Assembly: GCA_036655715.1 (NCBI GenBank)
Contig: JAVVPO010000012.1
Location: 1-38,930, forward strand
DNA from: JAVVPO01 sp036655715
Lineage (GTDB): Bacteria > Bacillota > Clostridia > Lachnospirales > Cellulosilyticaceae
Direction: 5' to 3'
Length of the DNA: 38,930 bases
In this document: one piece after another, positions 8,039 to 16,569 of the stretch
Layout of the letters: each line of letters starts with the position of its first letter
Position numbering within the stretch: position 1 is the first letter of the stretch
Program-made: the position numbers and the translations under genes
The notes under the pieces: model-generated
The model's database searches: none
What the model was told of the DNA's origin: nothing
What the model saw: only the letters and a program-made list of their open reading frames with translations

Positions 8039-9188
8039 GTCTAAAATCATAGGACTTCTTTTGGTAGCAGTACTTATAAGTGGACAAGGTTATTATTTTA
8101 CTACAATATATCCAAGATATAAAATAGCCATTAGAGAGTTCAATAATGAGATAACTAGCAAAGAGCAACTTTTGATGGATATGGAAATGGGTTTGAAAAC
8201 ATTACCTCAGATGGCTCAAAATCTAGAAAGCACAAAGCTAGAGGTGGTTGCATTACTTAAGCGTATGCCCCCTTATACCTCTGTAGCTAAAGATTTATCG
8301 GATATGATGAGAGTTCTTGAAACAAGCAACTTTACAAATGCTCAAATTGAACAAGGTGAGATGATCGATCATTTGTATGAAGAGCATAAATTTATAGAGC
8401 GGCAGTATACGTTAAGTTATACTGCACCATTTTCGGATTCTAAGGCTTTTGTTGAAAACTTAAATAGTGCCTATCAGTTGATTAATATACTTGAATTTAC
8501 CACCGATAATTCCCCCCAAGTAGATGAAGAGAGTAAGGCGGCTTACAAATTATTGTATGGAGAAAAATTTAGCGAACTAGTTGAAAGTCATATCACTTTT
8601 TCTTTGTTTGTAAATACTGAAAGCGAAGGAAAAGAAGCGTATGATCCAGCTGTCAATATACTTGTGAATACAGAAAATGCGCTTGTTAATCTAGAAAATC
8701 TAATTCAGGAAGAAGGACTAAGTCTATCTAATGATAATGAAGAGATAGCGCTAGAGATACCTAAAAGAAACAATGAGACGGTATTTAAGTGGCAGATAAA
8801 AGATCCTTTTACTTCAGGAGATAACTACAGGTTTATAGGACCAAGTGTAGCCAAGGAGGAAGTTTATCTAGGGATGGAATCAAAGGAAGAGATAGATATG
8901 ACTTTAACTTTGAAGGAGGAAGATTATAGACTATTAATAGAAGATCAATCAGGAAAAAGTAAGGAGATTGAAGTACAAGCTAAGGTTAAAGCACCAGTGC
9001 TTCAAATTACCTCGGAAATGACAGAGCAGTTTAGCGTGCCAACAGTACATATGCATATAGATAATCAAACAGAAGAAGTTGTCATAGTAGATATTGAAGG
9101 GGCAATGCAGGGAAATCTACATATCTATAATGAAAAAGATGAAGAAGTTAATAGAGGCGGGGTAAGTGGTAAACTGATTGTGAGATAG
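8028..9188 (+). CDS. pilO: PilO-like pilus alignment protein with long C-terminal extension
   Basis: It sits in the pilO position and has PilO architecture at its start: a short basic tail, one membrane helix (about 6-26), a coiled coil (about 30-75), then a domain ending near residue 205. At 386 residues it is almost twice the usual PilO length (about 200). The extra part (about 205-386) is acidic, alternates hydrophobic and charged residues as beta strands do, and is not recognised. AAGGAGG lies 8 bases before ATG 8028, inside pilN. The gene name rests on position and topology and not on strong sequence identity. Confidence 0.7.
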   Translation: MRSKSKIIGLLLVAVLISGQGYYFTTIYPRYKIAIREFNNEITSKEQLLMDMEMGLKTLPQMAQNLESTKLEVVALLKRMPPYTSVAKDLSDMMRVLETSNFTNAQIEQGEMIDHLYEEHKFIERQYTLSYTAPFSDSKAFVENLNSAYQLINILEFTTDNSPQVDEESKAAYKLLYGEKFSELVESHITFSLFVNTESEGKEAYDPAVNILVNTENALVNLENLIQEEGLSLSNDNEEIALEIPKRNNETVFKWQIKDPFTSGDNYRFIGPSVAKEEVYLGMESKEEIDMTLTLKEEDYRLLIEDQSGKSKEIEVQAKVKAPVLQITSEMTEQFSVPTVHMHIDNQTEEVVIVDIEGAMQGNLHIYNEKDEEVNRGGVSGKLIVR

Positions 9189-9199
9189 GGGGAAGTGGT

Positions 9200-10342
9200 A
9201 TAAGAAAAAATAAAGGAAAAGAGGCAGGATATAGTTATGTGGAAGTGATATTATGCATTGTGATGATGGGGGTTGTTATTTCACCCATTCTAAAAATGCT
9301 ACATACTTCTTGGCAGGTTAGAAATGAAGCGCAGTCTATCTATGAGGTAACTTATTTGATGCAAAATATGATGGAAGAGATAAGAGAAGTTATTCCTGCT
9401 TATTTAGAGTATGAAATAGATAATTCATTCTTGCCAGAGGATGAAAGAAAGTATGTAAAACAGATTGAAGGATTATTAGAAGGCACACAAAATGAAATAG
9501 GTAGTGTGATAGAGTTTTTAAAACTAGAAGAAGATAATGAGGAAGATTTCTGCCAACGCTACGAACTAGAGAAATATGTTTATGACATAGGTATTTGGAG
9601 AGTGGGAGAGTTAGTAGAAGAAGATCTTATGCAGGAGATTCCTTATGACAAGGTGACCAAGCTAAGTACGAAAGAAAGTGGAGAAGAGGCAATCTATCAA
9701 GACTTATTTAAGCAGCTTATCGATGAGGGAGAATTGGCATTTAACATGAAGAGTGACTATAACTTATTTCAGACAAACTATAAAAATCCACAGACCTATA
9801 GGGGTAAGTGTATGATTACATGGCAAAGAAATGAGGACCAGCTAGAAAGCCTATTAAGAGATTCAGAAGGCGAAATACAAGAAGAAACAGCCTTATTAAC
9901 AAATGGGGAAGACTTGTGGGGATGGGTAGAAAGAATAAGGCGAGATGAAAAGGATTACTACCAAATTAAAACAGATAAGCAAGAAGAATCAGGAGAGGTT
10001 AAAATAATAATAGACCTTGGCAAATTAGAGAATTTTAAGGAAAAAGAAGCTGAAATAGACTATAGACAAATTGTTGTTCAAAATGAGACGAACTATGATT
10101 TGGCAGTAGAACTTATGTACTCATCAACAGAAAGTGAAACGTTCAATAGGTCTTTGATAGAACAGTTGGTAGCATTTGATAATGAAAATAAGACGATGAT
10201 TGTGATACAAGGGGAAAGTGGTAAAAGGATAGAAGATAGCTTTATTATCATAGGGTTAGTGAGAAGAAAAACACCTGAACTTGGAGAAAAGGGAAAGGTC
10301 ATAAAAAAGATGATAGAAATTTACTCACCGCGTTATAACTAG
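9200..10342 (+). CDS. Second minor pseudopilin, probable ATA start
   Basis: A prepilin signal KGKEAGYSYVEVILCIVM is visible, with cleavage after G10, Y11 as the first mature residue and E15 as Glu+5. The first conventional start (GTG 9239) lies after the cleavage site, within the mature helix. The frame is closed by TAA at 9170-9172. Between this stop and the cleavage site the only plausible starts are ATA 9185 and ATA 9200. GGGGGAAGTGG (9188-9198) precedes ATA 9200. From there the protein has 380 residues, large for a minor pilin. The region after about residue 40 is acidic and has no recognised domain. By position it resembles PilV/PilW or GspJ/K-type minor subunits. It ends 24 bases before the PilX-like gene. 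Confidence 0.75.
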   Translation: MRKNKGKEAGYSYVEVILCIVMMGVVISPILKMLHTSWQVRNEAQSIYEVTYLMQNMMEEIREVIPAYLEYEIDNSFLPEDERKYVKQIEGLLEGTQNEIGSVIEFLKLEEDNEEDFCQRYELEKYVYDIGIWRVGELVEEDLMQEIPYDKVTKLSTKESGEEAIYQDLFKQLIDEGELAFNMKSDYNLFQTNYKNPQTYRGKCMITWQRNEDQLESLLRDSEGEIQEETALLTNGEDLWGWVERIRRDEKDYYQIKTDKQEESGEVKIIIDLGKLENFKEKEAEIDYRQIVVQNETNYDLAVELMYSSTESETFNRSLIEQLVAFDNENKTMIVIQGESGKRIEDSFIIIGLVRRKTPELGEKGKVIKKMIEIYSPRYN

Positions 10343-10366
10343 AATAACAAATGAGGGGGTGAAACG

Positions 10367-12907
10367 TTGAGAGATAAGAAGGGGGGTAGTGAAAATAAAC
10401 AGAGTCAAAAGGGAAGTATAACCTTGCTTACTATCATTCTCATGACTGCAATGCTCTTGTTAAGCGGCGGCATAGTTAGATTGACTAAGATGCAATATAA
10501 CTTATCTCAATTACATAATAATACAAGTAATAATTACTACCTAGCAGAGGCTGGTATGGAGATGTTTGTAGATTCTATTAATGAACTCATCAGAAAAAGT
10601 AGTAGTCAAATAGCTAAAGAATTACAAGTGATGATACAAGAAAAAATGTTTATAGAAGATAAAATAAGTAAGGAAAGAGTACTGAATGAAAAGTATGTAA
10701 AGTTTGATGAGGAAAAGGGATTTTACATTAATAAGGACTGGATAATACTTCAATACATTAATAAAATCTATGGGGTAATACTCGAAGAGTATTTTGATAG
10801 ACAAGGAACAAAACCCAATTACATCTATCAAGCGAAGTCTATTATTTATAGTTTAAAGGGAGAAAGAGCAAGGAGTGATCAGGAGACTTACATAAAAATC
10901 ACACCGTATATTAATGGGGCAGGGATGCGTTTACCTAGTAGCTTACAGGACAAGGCGGTGATAGATTACAATTATCTGAGAGGTGTTGAAACTTTAGGAG
11001 AATTCACAGATAAGGGGATTCGGGAAGAATACGAAAAGATTTTATTTATCAAAGATAAAAAGAAGTACAAGGCAGCTATAGGTATGGGTGTTTCTGTTTA
11101 TACAAAAAATGAGAAGGGAGAAACCTATAGTAAAGAAGATTTGGTTGCAACAATAAGTTTTGAAGGCTTGGAACAAGTGGACTATAAAATATTAGAAAGA
11201 TATGAATGGCTAGGACGGACGTCAGAACTGTTAGATAGTGGAATAACTTGCTTTAAGGACATAGTAGTAGAAGATGGCGGTGAACTTCAAGTAGAAGGGG
11301 ATATAAGGACACTTGGTACAGTAAAGGTAAAGGGTGGAGACCTAACTGTAAAGGATATTACTAGGAAAGATAAAGATAGGCAAGAGAAACAAGAGGAACA
11401 ACGAAAGAATACAGGAAGTATCTACGCTATGGGAGCCATGCAAACTACAGGGTCAATAAGTAGGGAGAGTCATATAAATGTAGCTGGAAATGTGGTGGCA
11501 GAAGGCGTACAAATAGGTAACCCTAGAAAGGAAAAGACAAAAGAGCAAAGCATACAAGTAGGTAGAAATATATTTGTACAGGATGATGTAGGTATTGAGG
11601 AAGAAGTGGAGAGAGCTAGGATACAGGCTAAAGGTGTAATAATTGGTATATCAGATACTGACCTTATGCCGGAGGGCGAGAAAAATCCGAATAAAAGTAG
11701 TAGCATTTTTAATAAAGGTGGAACTGATGCATTAATCAGTATGAAAGGCGCATATGTAGCAGGGCAACCCTTTATTAATTATGAGGATGGCACAGGTTAT
11801 CATAGGTTGTATGAAAGCATAGGAGAGCCTTATACAACATTACAAGACTATCCGGAATATACACAGATGAATGGATTTACAGACAGATATATCTTGGAGC
11901 AAGATGAATGGATTCGTAAGGATAAGATTAAAATTGAAGACAGGCACGCTATTTATGCACCAGCTTACGTATCGGCAGAGGTAGAGGGGGAGCGAGTAAC
12001 TCAGCAGTATATCCATCCAGTAATTCAAAATCAAGAGCAAGCGCTAAATGTATTTTATAAAGGAGAGGAAAATATACCGTTAAGTAAGTTGACAAATAGT
12101 AAGCAAGAAGAAGCCTATGACTATATAGTACTAGAACCAGAAACTTATTATAGGGGAGATAAGATGCTTGAAGGGGAAGCGGGCATGTATCATAAAGATT
12201 ATGGAGAACCTCCAAGTGAAAGGTATAAGGGGATAGAAGCCTATATGACCGCGATGAAAGGGGTGTTTTTGGGGCAATTTGAAAGTAACGGAGACGGGGA
12301 TAAAATACCTAAGGTACTAAAGTTTGAAGATTTAATAGACTATAAAAAAATAGAAAAGCTAGAAAAACAAATAGTAATAGATTCAGCTATCAAAATAACT
12401 GGGAATCAATCAAAAAGTCATTGGGAGAGCGTTGATATAAGTCAGTTTGATCAAGGAGATAAAAGTAAACCAGTATTACTTATTACTAAAGAGCCTACTA
12501 AAATTATAACATCACAAAAGGATAAAAATAAATTTAAAGGGATTATCATTGCTTTGGGCGATATCCAAGTAGAAAGTAATATCGTATTAGAAGGAAGTAT
12601 GATTATAAATGGTAACCTAGTGATACAAGGCGAAACAGCTGCCTTGCAAGTGATCCATCAGCCTCAAATACTTATGCAGATACCTTTTGAGAATAAACAG
12701 ATAGAGCGGCAAGTATTAGATTTGTTAGGACTTATTCATCTAGAATATACAGAAATAAAGGAAATATTTAAACCCAATAGGGATAAGGGTGGGGAATCTG
12801 TTTATTATACGATGCCTCAAGTAAAGGTGAAGGAGCAGTTTGATTTAGTGATGAAAAATGTACCGTTACAAATGAGAATCAATGCGTTGAAATCAGAAAG
12901 AAAGTAA
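10367..12907 (+). CDS. Very large PilX-like pilus protein with beta-helix-like blocks
   Basis: The N-terminus matches PilX-type minor pilins. A basic leader is followed by KGSITLLTIILMTAMLLLSG and then NYYLAEAGMEMFVDSI, the PilX_N hallmark. There is no Glu+5, as in PilX/GspK-like proteins that follow different processing rules. PilX proteins are commonly 150-250 residues; this one has 846. Residues about 300-430 hold short repeating turns such as GGELQVEGDI, VKVKGGDLTVKD and INVAGNVVAEGVQIG. A second block (about 722-765) reads IALGDIQVESNIVLEGSM. Both resemble bactofilin/right-handed beta-helix ladders. The start is TTG 10367, 6 bases after GAGGGGG. It is probably a pilus tip or surface-exposed subunit; the function of the extension is unknown. 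Confidence 0.75.
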   Translation: MRDKKGGSENKQSQKGSITLLTIILMTAMLLLSGGIVRLTKMQYNLSQLHNNTSNNYYLAEAGMEMFVDSINELIRKSSSQIAKELQVMIQEKMFIEDKISKERVLNEKYVKFDEEKGFYINKDWIILQYINKIYGVILEEYFDRQGTKPNYIYQAKSIIYSLKGERARSDQETYIKITPYINGAGMRLPSSLQDKAVIDYNYLRGVETLGEFTDKGIREEYEKILFIKDKKKYKAAIGMGVSVYTKNEKGETYSKEDLVATISFEGLEQVDYKILERYEWLGRTSELLDSGITCFKDIVVEDGGELQVEGDIRTLGTVKVKGGDLTVKDITRKDKDRQEKQEEQRKNTGSIYAMGAMQTTGSISRESHINVAGNVVAEGVQIGNPRKEKTKEQSIQVGRNIFVQDDVGIEEEVERARIQAKGVIIGISDTDLMPEGEKNPNKSSSIFNKGGTDALISMKGAYVAGQPFINYEDGTGYHRLYESIGEPYTTLQDYPEYTQMNGFTDRYILEQDEWIRKDKIKIEDRHAIYAPAYVSAEVEGERVTQQYIHPVIQNQEQALNVFYKGEENIPLSKLTNSKQEEAYDYIVLEPETYYRGDKMLEGEAGMYHKDYGEPPSERYKGIEAYMTAMKGVFLGQFESNGDGDKIPKVLKFEDLIDYKKIEKLEKQIVIDSAIKITGNQSKSHWESVDISQFDQGDKSKPVLLITKEPTKIITSQKDKNKFKGIIIALGDIQVESNIVLEGSMIINGNLVIQGETAALQVIHQPQILMQIPFENKQIERQVLDLLGLIHLEYTEIKEIFKPNRDKGGESVYYTMPQVKVKEQFDLVMKNVPLQMRINALKSERK

Positions 12908-12974
12908 GTGAAGGGCAAGATAGAGTGTAGAGGGGCGCATAAAAAGAGAAAAAGAAAGGGAAGGAGGAAACATC

Positions 12975-14366
12975 ATGTATAGACTAGGGATTTTGATTAT
13001 TTTAGTAACTTTGTTGGTAGGCTGTAGCCCAAAGGAGGATAGGGCGACACTTATGCAGGTAGAAGAGCTGAGTAGCCAGGTAGAATTGCAGATGGAAGGG
13101 AGGCAGAGCTCTGGAGAATCAGGCTTAGCCACAAATGGGGAAATAAAACAAAATGACTTTGTAGTGGATCATAAAGTAATGGATAATGACGGTGTAAATA
13201 GCTACTATCAAGTGCGTGAGGAACTACTTTTAGATTTTTTTAAGCGATATTTCGGATTATCTTTAGAACAAAGACTGGTACTTAATCAAGATCCCGCGAC
13301 TCTAGACGAAGAAGAAAAGGTCATTTATCAAGAGAATATAAGTGGATTAAAAGAAAATTTACTCCCTTACTTATCAGAGGCAGTGCAGGCAAGTTTGAGT
13401 GGGAACTACAAAAGTGAGAAGTTGCATCTTCCAAAACTTTTAGAGATAAATAATTACATAACCATAGGAAGTAGTGAAGTGGAGTCAGCAGGAATTGTTT
13501 CAGCTAGGCCTCTAGGTGAGCATACTATTTATGAAGTGGAAGTGATAACAAAGGAAAAGGTAATAGATATTGTAGAAGCTAATAAAAGATATGCCTGGGA
13601 CGAAGATAAAAAATATTATACAGATAAAAAAAATAGTAAAAAAGAGGATTTACAGTATACAAATAACGCCTTTGAAACAGCCTATAATATAGAAGAGGCA
13701 CTCAAAAGTTCCTATTTATTCTTGCAGGAGACGCCTGGAGATAAGGAGGATGAGATAAGGCTTGTGCATCGTTACTGGGTAGAAGTAAGACCTACTGAGG
13801 GGCTTGTTGTAGAGAGTGTAGAAGAAGCTAATCCTTTTATCATGCAAGAAGCCTATAGACAAAGAGCAAGTAGCAACAAGCATGTTACACGTATAGCTTA
13901 TGAGTTAGAAACTATGCGTAGTGAAGAGCAAGTGACAAGGGCGGTTTTATTTTCTTTGTTTTCAGCTTCCAAAGATTTTTCTAAGCACTATGAGAAAATT
14001 CTTCAGCAAGAGTACCAAGTTGTAAAAGATTTTTTTGACACATTAGACATAAAGGATCAAATCATCCTTCCAAAAGAGCAGTATAAAAATGCTTATCATT
14101 CTAATATTAATCCCTATAAAGATAATATAGAAAAGATTAAGACAACAAAAGCAGCTATAAAGATAGAACCAAGTGTGTCTGGCACGAAAAAGCAGCCTAG
14201 ATTTAATGTGACTATTCCAGCCCAAATCCTTCGAAAAGATAATCAACTAGCTTATTATGAATATAAATATTTAGTTGGATTTGAAGGTGGAAAGATAGAA
14301 TTTATACATTTTTTAGAAATAAAACAGATAGCATTAGAAGAATATGAAAGATTAGCTATAGAATAA
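12975..14366 (+). CDS. Pilus-operon lipoprotein of unknown function
   Basis: A lipoprotein signal is clear: MYRLG, a hydrophobic stretch, then lipobox L14-V-G-C17, so the mature protein should be anchored outside the membrane. The 463 residues have no family I recognise. The body is charged and mostly helical-looking, with short strand-rich parts at about 160-180 and 390-460. AAGGAGGAAAC precedes ATG 12975. It follows the PilX-like gene by 67 bases without a terminator and so probably belongs to the pilus operon. A role as an extracellular anchor or assembly factor, like the lipoprotein PilP in Gram-negative systems, would be a guess from position only. Confidence 0.7.
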   Translation: MYRLGILIILVTLLVGCSPKEDRATLMQVEELSSQVELQMEGRQSSGESGLATNGEIKQNDFVVDHKVMDNDGVNSYYQVREELLLDFFKRYFGLSLEQRLVLNQDPATLDEEEKVIYQENISGLKENLLPYLSEAVQASLSGNYKSEKLHLPKLLEINNYITIGSSEVESAGIVSARPLGEHTIYEVEVITKEKVIDIVEANKRYAWDEDKKYYTDKKNSKKEDLQYTNNAFETAYNIEEALKSSYLFLQETPGDKEDEIRLVHRYWVEVRPTEGLVVESVEEANPFIMQEAYRQRASSNKHVTRIAYELETMRSEEQVTRAVLFSLFSASKDFSKHYEKILQQEYQVVKDFFDTLDIKDQIILPKEQYKNAYHSNINPYKDNIEKIKTTKAAIKIEPSVSGTKKQPRFNVTIPAQILRKDNQLAYYEYKYLVGFEGGKIEFIHFLEIKQIALEEYERLAIE

Positions 14367-14429
14367 AAGCATAAAATAAAGTAAAATTTAAGAGTAAAAA
14401 AAATATGAAAAGATAAAGAGGAAGAAAAT

Positions 14430-14942
14430 ATGTTAACGAGATTTTTCCCAGAGAAATATTTAGCCTCCATATTTGAATTAAACATTGATGAGCTCATAGA
14501 AGAAGGGGTTAAAGGAATCATTTTTGATATTGATAATACGTTAGTACCTTATGATGAGGCTGAACCTAACGAGAAAATTATAGCGCTTTTTGAACGCATA
14601 AAAAGTAAAGGATTACAAATTACACTAGCATCTAACAATACAGAAGATAGAGTTGTAAAGTTTAACGAAAGACTTAAAGTATTTGCTATCCATAAGTCAA
14701 AAAAACCAAGCACACAAGGACTTAGAAAAGCTATGCAGCTAATGAATCTAGCACCAGAAGAAGTAGCTATTGTAGGGGATCAAGTGTTTACTGATGTATT
14801 TGGCGGCAATAGAGCAAAAATCAAAACAATCCTTGTAAGTCCTATCAGTGAAAAAGATGAATGGATTACAAAAATTAAAAGAGGATTAGAGAAAAAGATT
14901 CTAAAGAGGTATGAGGTACATGTCAAAAAAAATAACAGGTAA
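14430..14942 (+). CDS. yqeG: YqeG-family HAD phosphatase
   Basis: This is a 170-residue cytoplasmic HAD superfamily (class IIIA) phosphatase, close to B. subtilis YqeG. Motif I is FDIDNTLVPYD (32-42) with nucleophile D33 and acid D35. Motif II is LASNNTEDR. Motifs III/IV lie in VGDQVFTDVFGGNRA. The family's physiological substrate is unsettled. In Firmicutes yqeG often lies beside aroE, as here. The gene overlaps aroE by 23 or 32 bases, depending on the aroE start. GAGGAAG precedes ATG 14430. Confidence 0.9.
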   Translation: MLTRFFPEKYLASIFELNIDELIEEGVKGIIFDIDNTLVPYDEAEPNEKIIALFERIKSKGLQITLASNNTEDRVVKFNERLKVFAIHKSKKPSTQGLRKAMQLMNLAPEEVAIVGDQVFTDVFGGNRAKIKTILVSPISEKDEWITKIKRGLEKKILKRYEVHVKKNNR

Positions 14943-15780
14943 ATATAAAGTTTGCGGCGTAATAGGTGATCCTATCTCACATACCTTATCTCCAATCATA
15001 CACAATACTATCAATCAATACTGTGAATATGAAATGGTTTATGTACCTTTTCATGTTGCAGCTTCAAGGCTAGAAGATGCCGTAAAAGGAGCCCATGCCT
15101 TAGGCATTCAAGGACTCAATGTGACGATGCCACACAAACAAGAGGCAATGAATTACCTTTGTGAAATAGATGAAGTAGCCAAAAAAGTAGATGCTGTAAA
15201 TACCCTAGTTTATGAAGATTTGGGTTACAAAGGTTATAATACAGATGTTATGGGACTTAGAACTGCTATGGAGGTTGGTGAAATTGAATATACTCATCAA
15301 AGTGTGGCAATTATAGGAAGTGGAGGGGCGGCTTATGCAGCTACAGAATGTGTGATTGAGACGGCCAAGAGTATCCACTTATTTAATCGTACGCTAGAAA
15401 AAGCGAGTAGTCTAAAGGCGCATTTTGAAAAGTACTATGATGTGCCTATCTTTGTACATGGCATAGAAGAAGAAATAGAAGAACCTATTGATTTAGTCAT
15501 TCAGACAACAGGACTTGGCATGGGAGCCTACAAGGACAGTATGCCAGCTTGTGGGCGTAATTTGCTAAGTCAGGCAAAGTACGCAGTAGACCTTATTTAT
15601 AATCCGTGGGAAACTCTCTTTTTAAAAGTAGCTAAAGAAAAAGGATGTAAGACGATTAATGGGTTTGATATGCTATTTTATCAAGGGGTTAGAGCCTATG
15701 AATTGATGAATCACTGTAGCCTGGATAAGACACTAATTAATCAAATTAAGGAAGAGATAGATACCTTAGCCATGAGGTGA
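14920..15780 (+). CDS. aroE: Shikimate 5-dehydrogenase AroE
   Basis: This enzyme reduces 3-dehydroshikimate to shikimate with NADPH in the chorismate pathway. From ATG 14920 it has 286 residues. The substrate-binding Ser-x-Ser region is GDPISHTLSP (about 17-25). The catalytic Lys is K73 in NVTMPHK and its partner is D109 in YNTDVMG. The nucleotide loop is IGSGGAAYAA. I chose ATG 14920 over ATG 14911 because GAGG lies 4 bases ahead of it. The earlier ATG is almost on top of the AAAGAGG site. The gene overlaps yqeG and abuts the next pseudopilin. Confidence 0.93.
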   Translation: MSKKITGKYKVCGVIGDPISHTLSPIIHNTINQYCEYEMVYVPFHVAASRLEDAVKGAHALGIQGLNVTMPHKQEAMNYLCEIDEVAKKVDAVNTLVYEDLGYKGYNTDVMGLRTAMEVGEIEYTHQSVAIIGSGGAAYAATECVIETAKSIHLFNRTLEKASSLKAHFEKYYDVPIFVHGIEEEIEEPIDLVIQTTGLGMGAYKDSMPACGRNLLSQAKYAVDLIYNPWETLFLKVAKEKGCKTINGFDMLFYQGVRAYELMNHCSLDKTLINQIKEEIDTLAMR

Positions 15781-15782
15781 TT

Positions 15783-16253
15783 ATGAGTCAAAGAGGATTC
15801 ACATTATTAGAAAATATAAGCGGATTAGCTTTAGTTGGTATTTTATTGGGAATAACTATCCCTTGTATCGATTTAATAGAAACCGTTAGATTTAATACCA
15901 TTGTATCTGAAGTGTATTTGGGCGTGAAAAGTGCGCAGCAAGTAGCACATCTTGGTAACAAAGTGTGCGGGATTACCCATGAAAAAGATAAGAGTAAACC
16001 CAATACTATAGAGATGTATTCGTCTGAGTATCTGCCACTAAAGGGAATTTATACATTACCTTCCCATATACAAGTTTTTATAGGTAATGAGGCAATGACA
16101 GGCAAAGAATTTGATATTGAGTTTGCAGGAGATATGTCCCCCTCACAAGCGGGGACTATTAGTTTAATAAATAAAAAAATTCAGCAAAAAGTACAATTAA
16201 CCATTAGACCTGCTACTGGTAAGATAACTATCTATAAATATGAGCTAGATTAA
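15783..16253 (+). CDS. Stand-alone pseudopilin (GspH/ComGD-like)
   Basis: This prepilin has a very short leader, MSQRG, then FTLLENISGLALVGILLGIT. Cleavage after G5 would leave F6, with E10 as Glu+5. From ATG 15783 it has 156 residues. GTG 15777 overlapping the aroE stop is an alternative, but ATG 15783 stands just behind the AGGTG site. The C-terminal half, with IQVFIGNEAMTGKEFDIEFA and a strand-rich end, resembles the GspH/FimT or ComGD fold. It sits between aroE and a ComFB-like gene, outside the main pilus operon, and may contribute another minor subunit. Confidence 0.85.
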   Translation: MSQRGFTLLENISGLALVGILLGITIPCIDLIETVRFNTIVSEVYLGVKSAQQVAHLGNKVCGITHEKDKSKPNTIEMYSSEYLPLKGIYTLPSHIQVFIGNEAMTGKEFDIEFAGDMSPSQAGTISLINKKIQQKVQLTIRPATGKITIYKYELD

Positions 16254-16302
16254 AGACTAGAATAGGACTAGATTTGGGGCTGGATGGAAGAGGAGGGATA
16301 AA

Positions 16303-16569
16303 ATGCTGGAAGTAAAAAATTATATGGAAGATTTGGTAGAGGAATTACTGGTTGAAGTATTAAATCAAATGGATATGTGTAAATGTCAAAAGTGTAAAAA
16401 TGATGTATGCGCTATTGTACCTAATCATTTAAAACCTTTATATGCCACCTCATCAGGTGGTAGAGTTTTTATGAAGTTTGATAGGCTTAAGCAACAATCT
16501 AGAGCCGATGTATTAGCTGAAATAACACAAGCAGCAAAAATAGTGGCTAAAGGTACGCGCCATGAATAA
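16303..16569 (+). CDS. comFB: ComFB-like late competence protein
   Basis: This 88-residue cytoplasmic protein matches the ComFB family. The pattern is KNYMEDLVEELL, then DMCKCQKCKNDV with C26, C28, C31 and C36, then NHLKPLY. The cysteines suggest a metal site. ComFB lies in the competence operon comF of B. subtilis, but its exact function is not established. Some relatives in other phyla bind cyclic dinucleotides. Here it follows a pseudopilin directly, which may hint at a link to pilus or DNA uptake. It starts at ATG 16303 after GAGGAGGG and overlaps aroK by 8 bases. Confidence 0.8.
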   Translation: MLEVKNYMEDLVEELLVEVLNQMDMCKCQKCKNDVCAIVPNHLKPLYATSSGGRVFMKFDRLKQQSRADVLAEITQAAKIVAKGTRHE

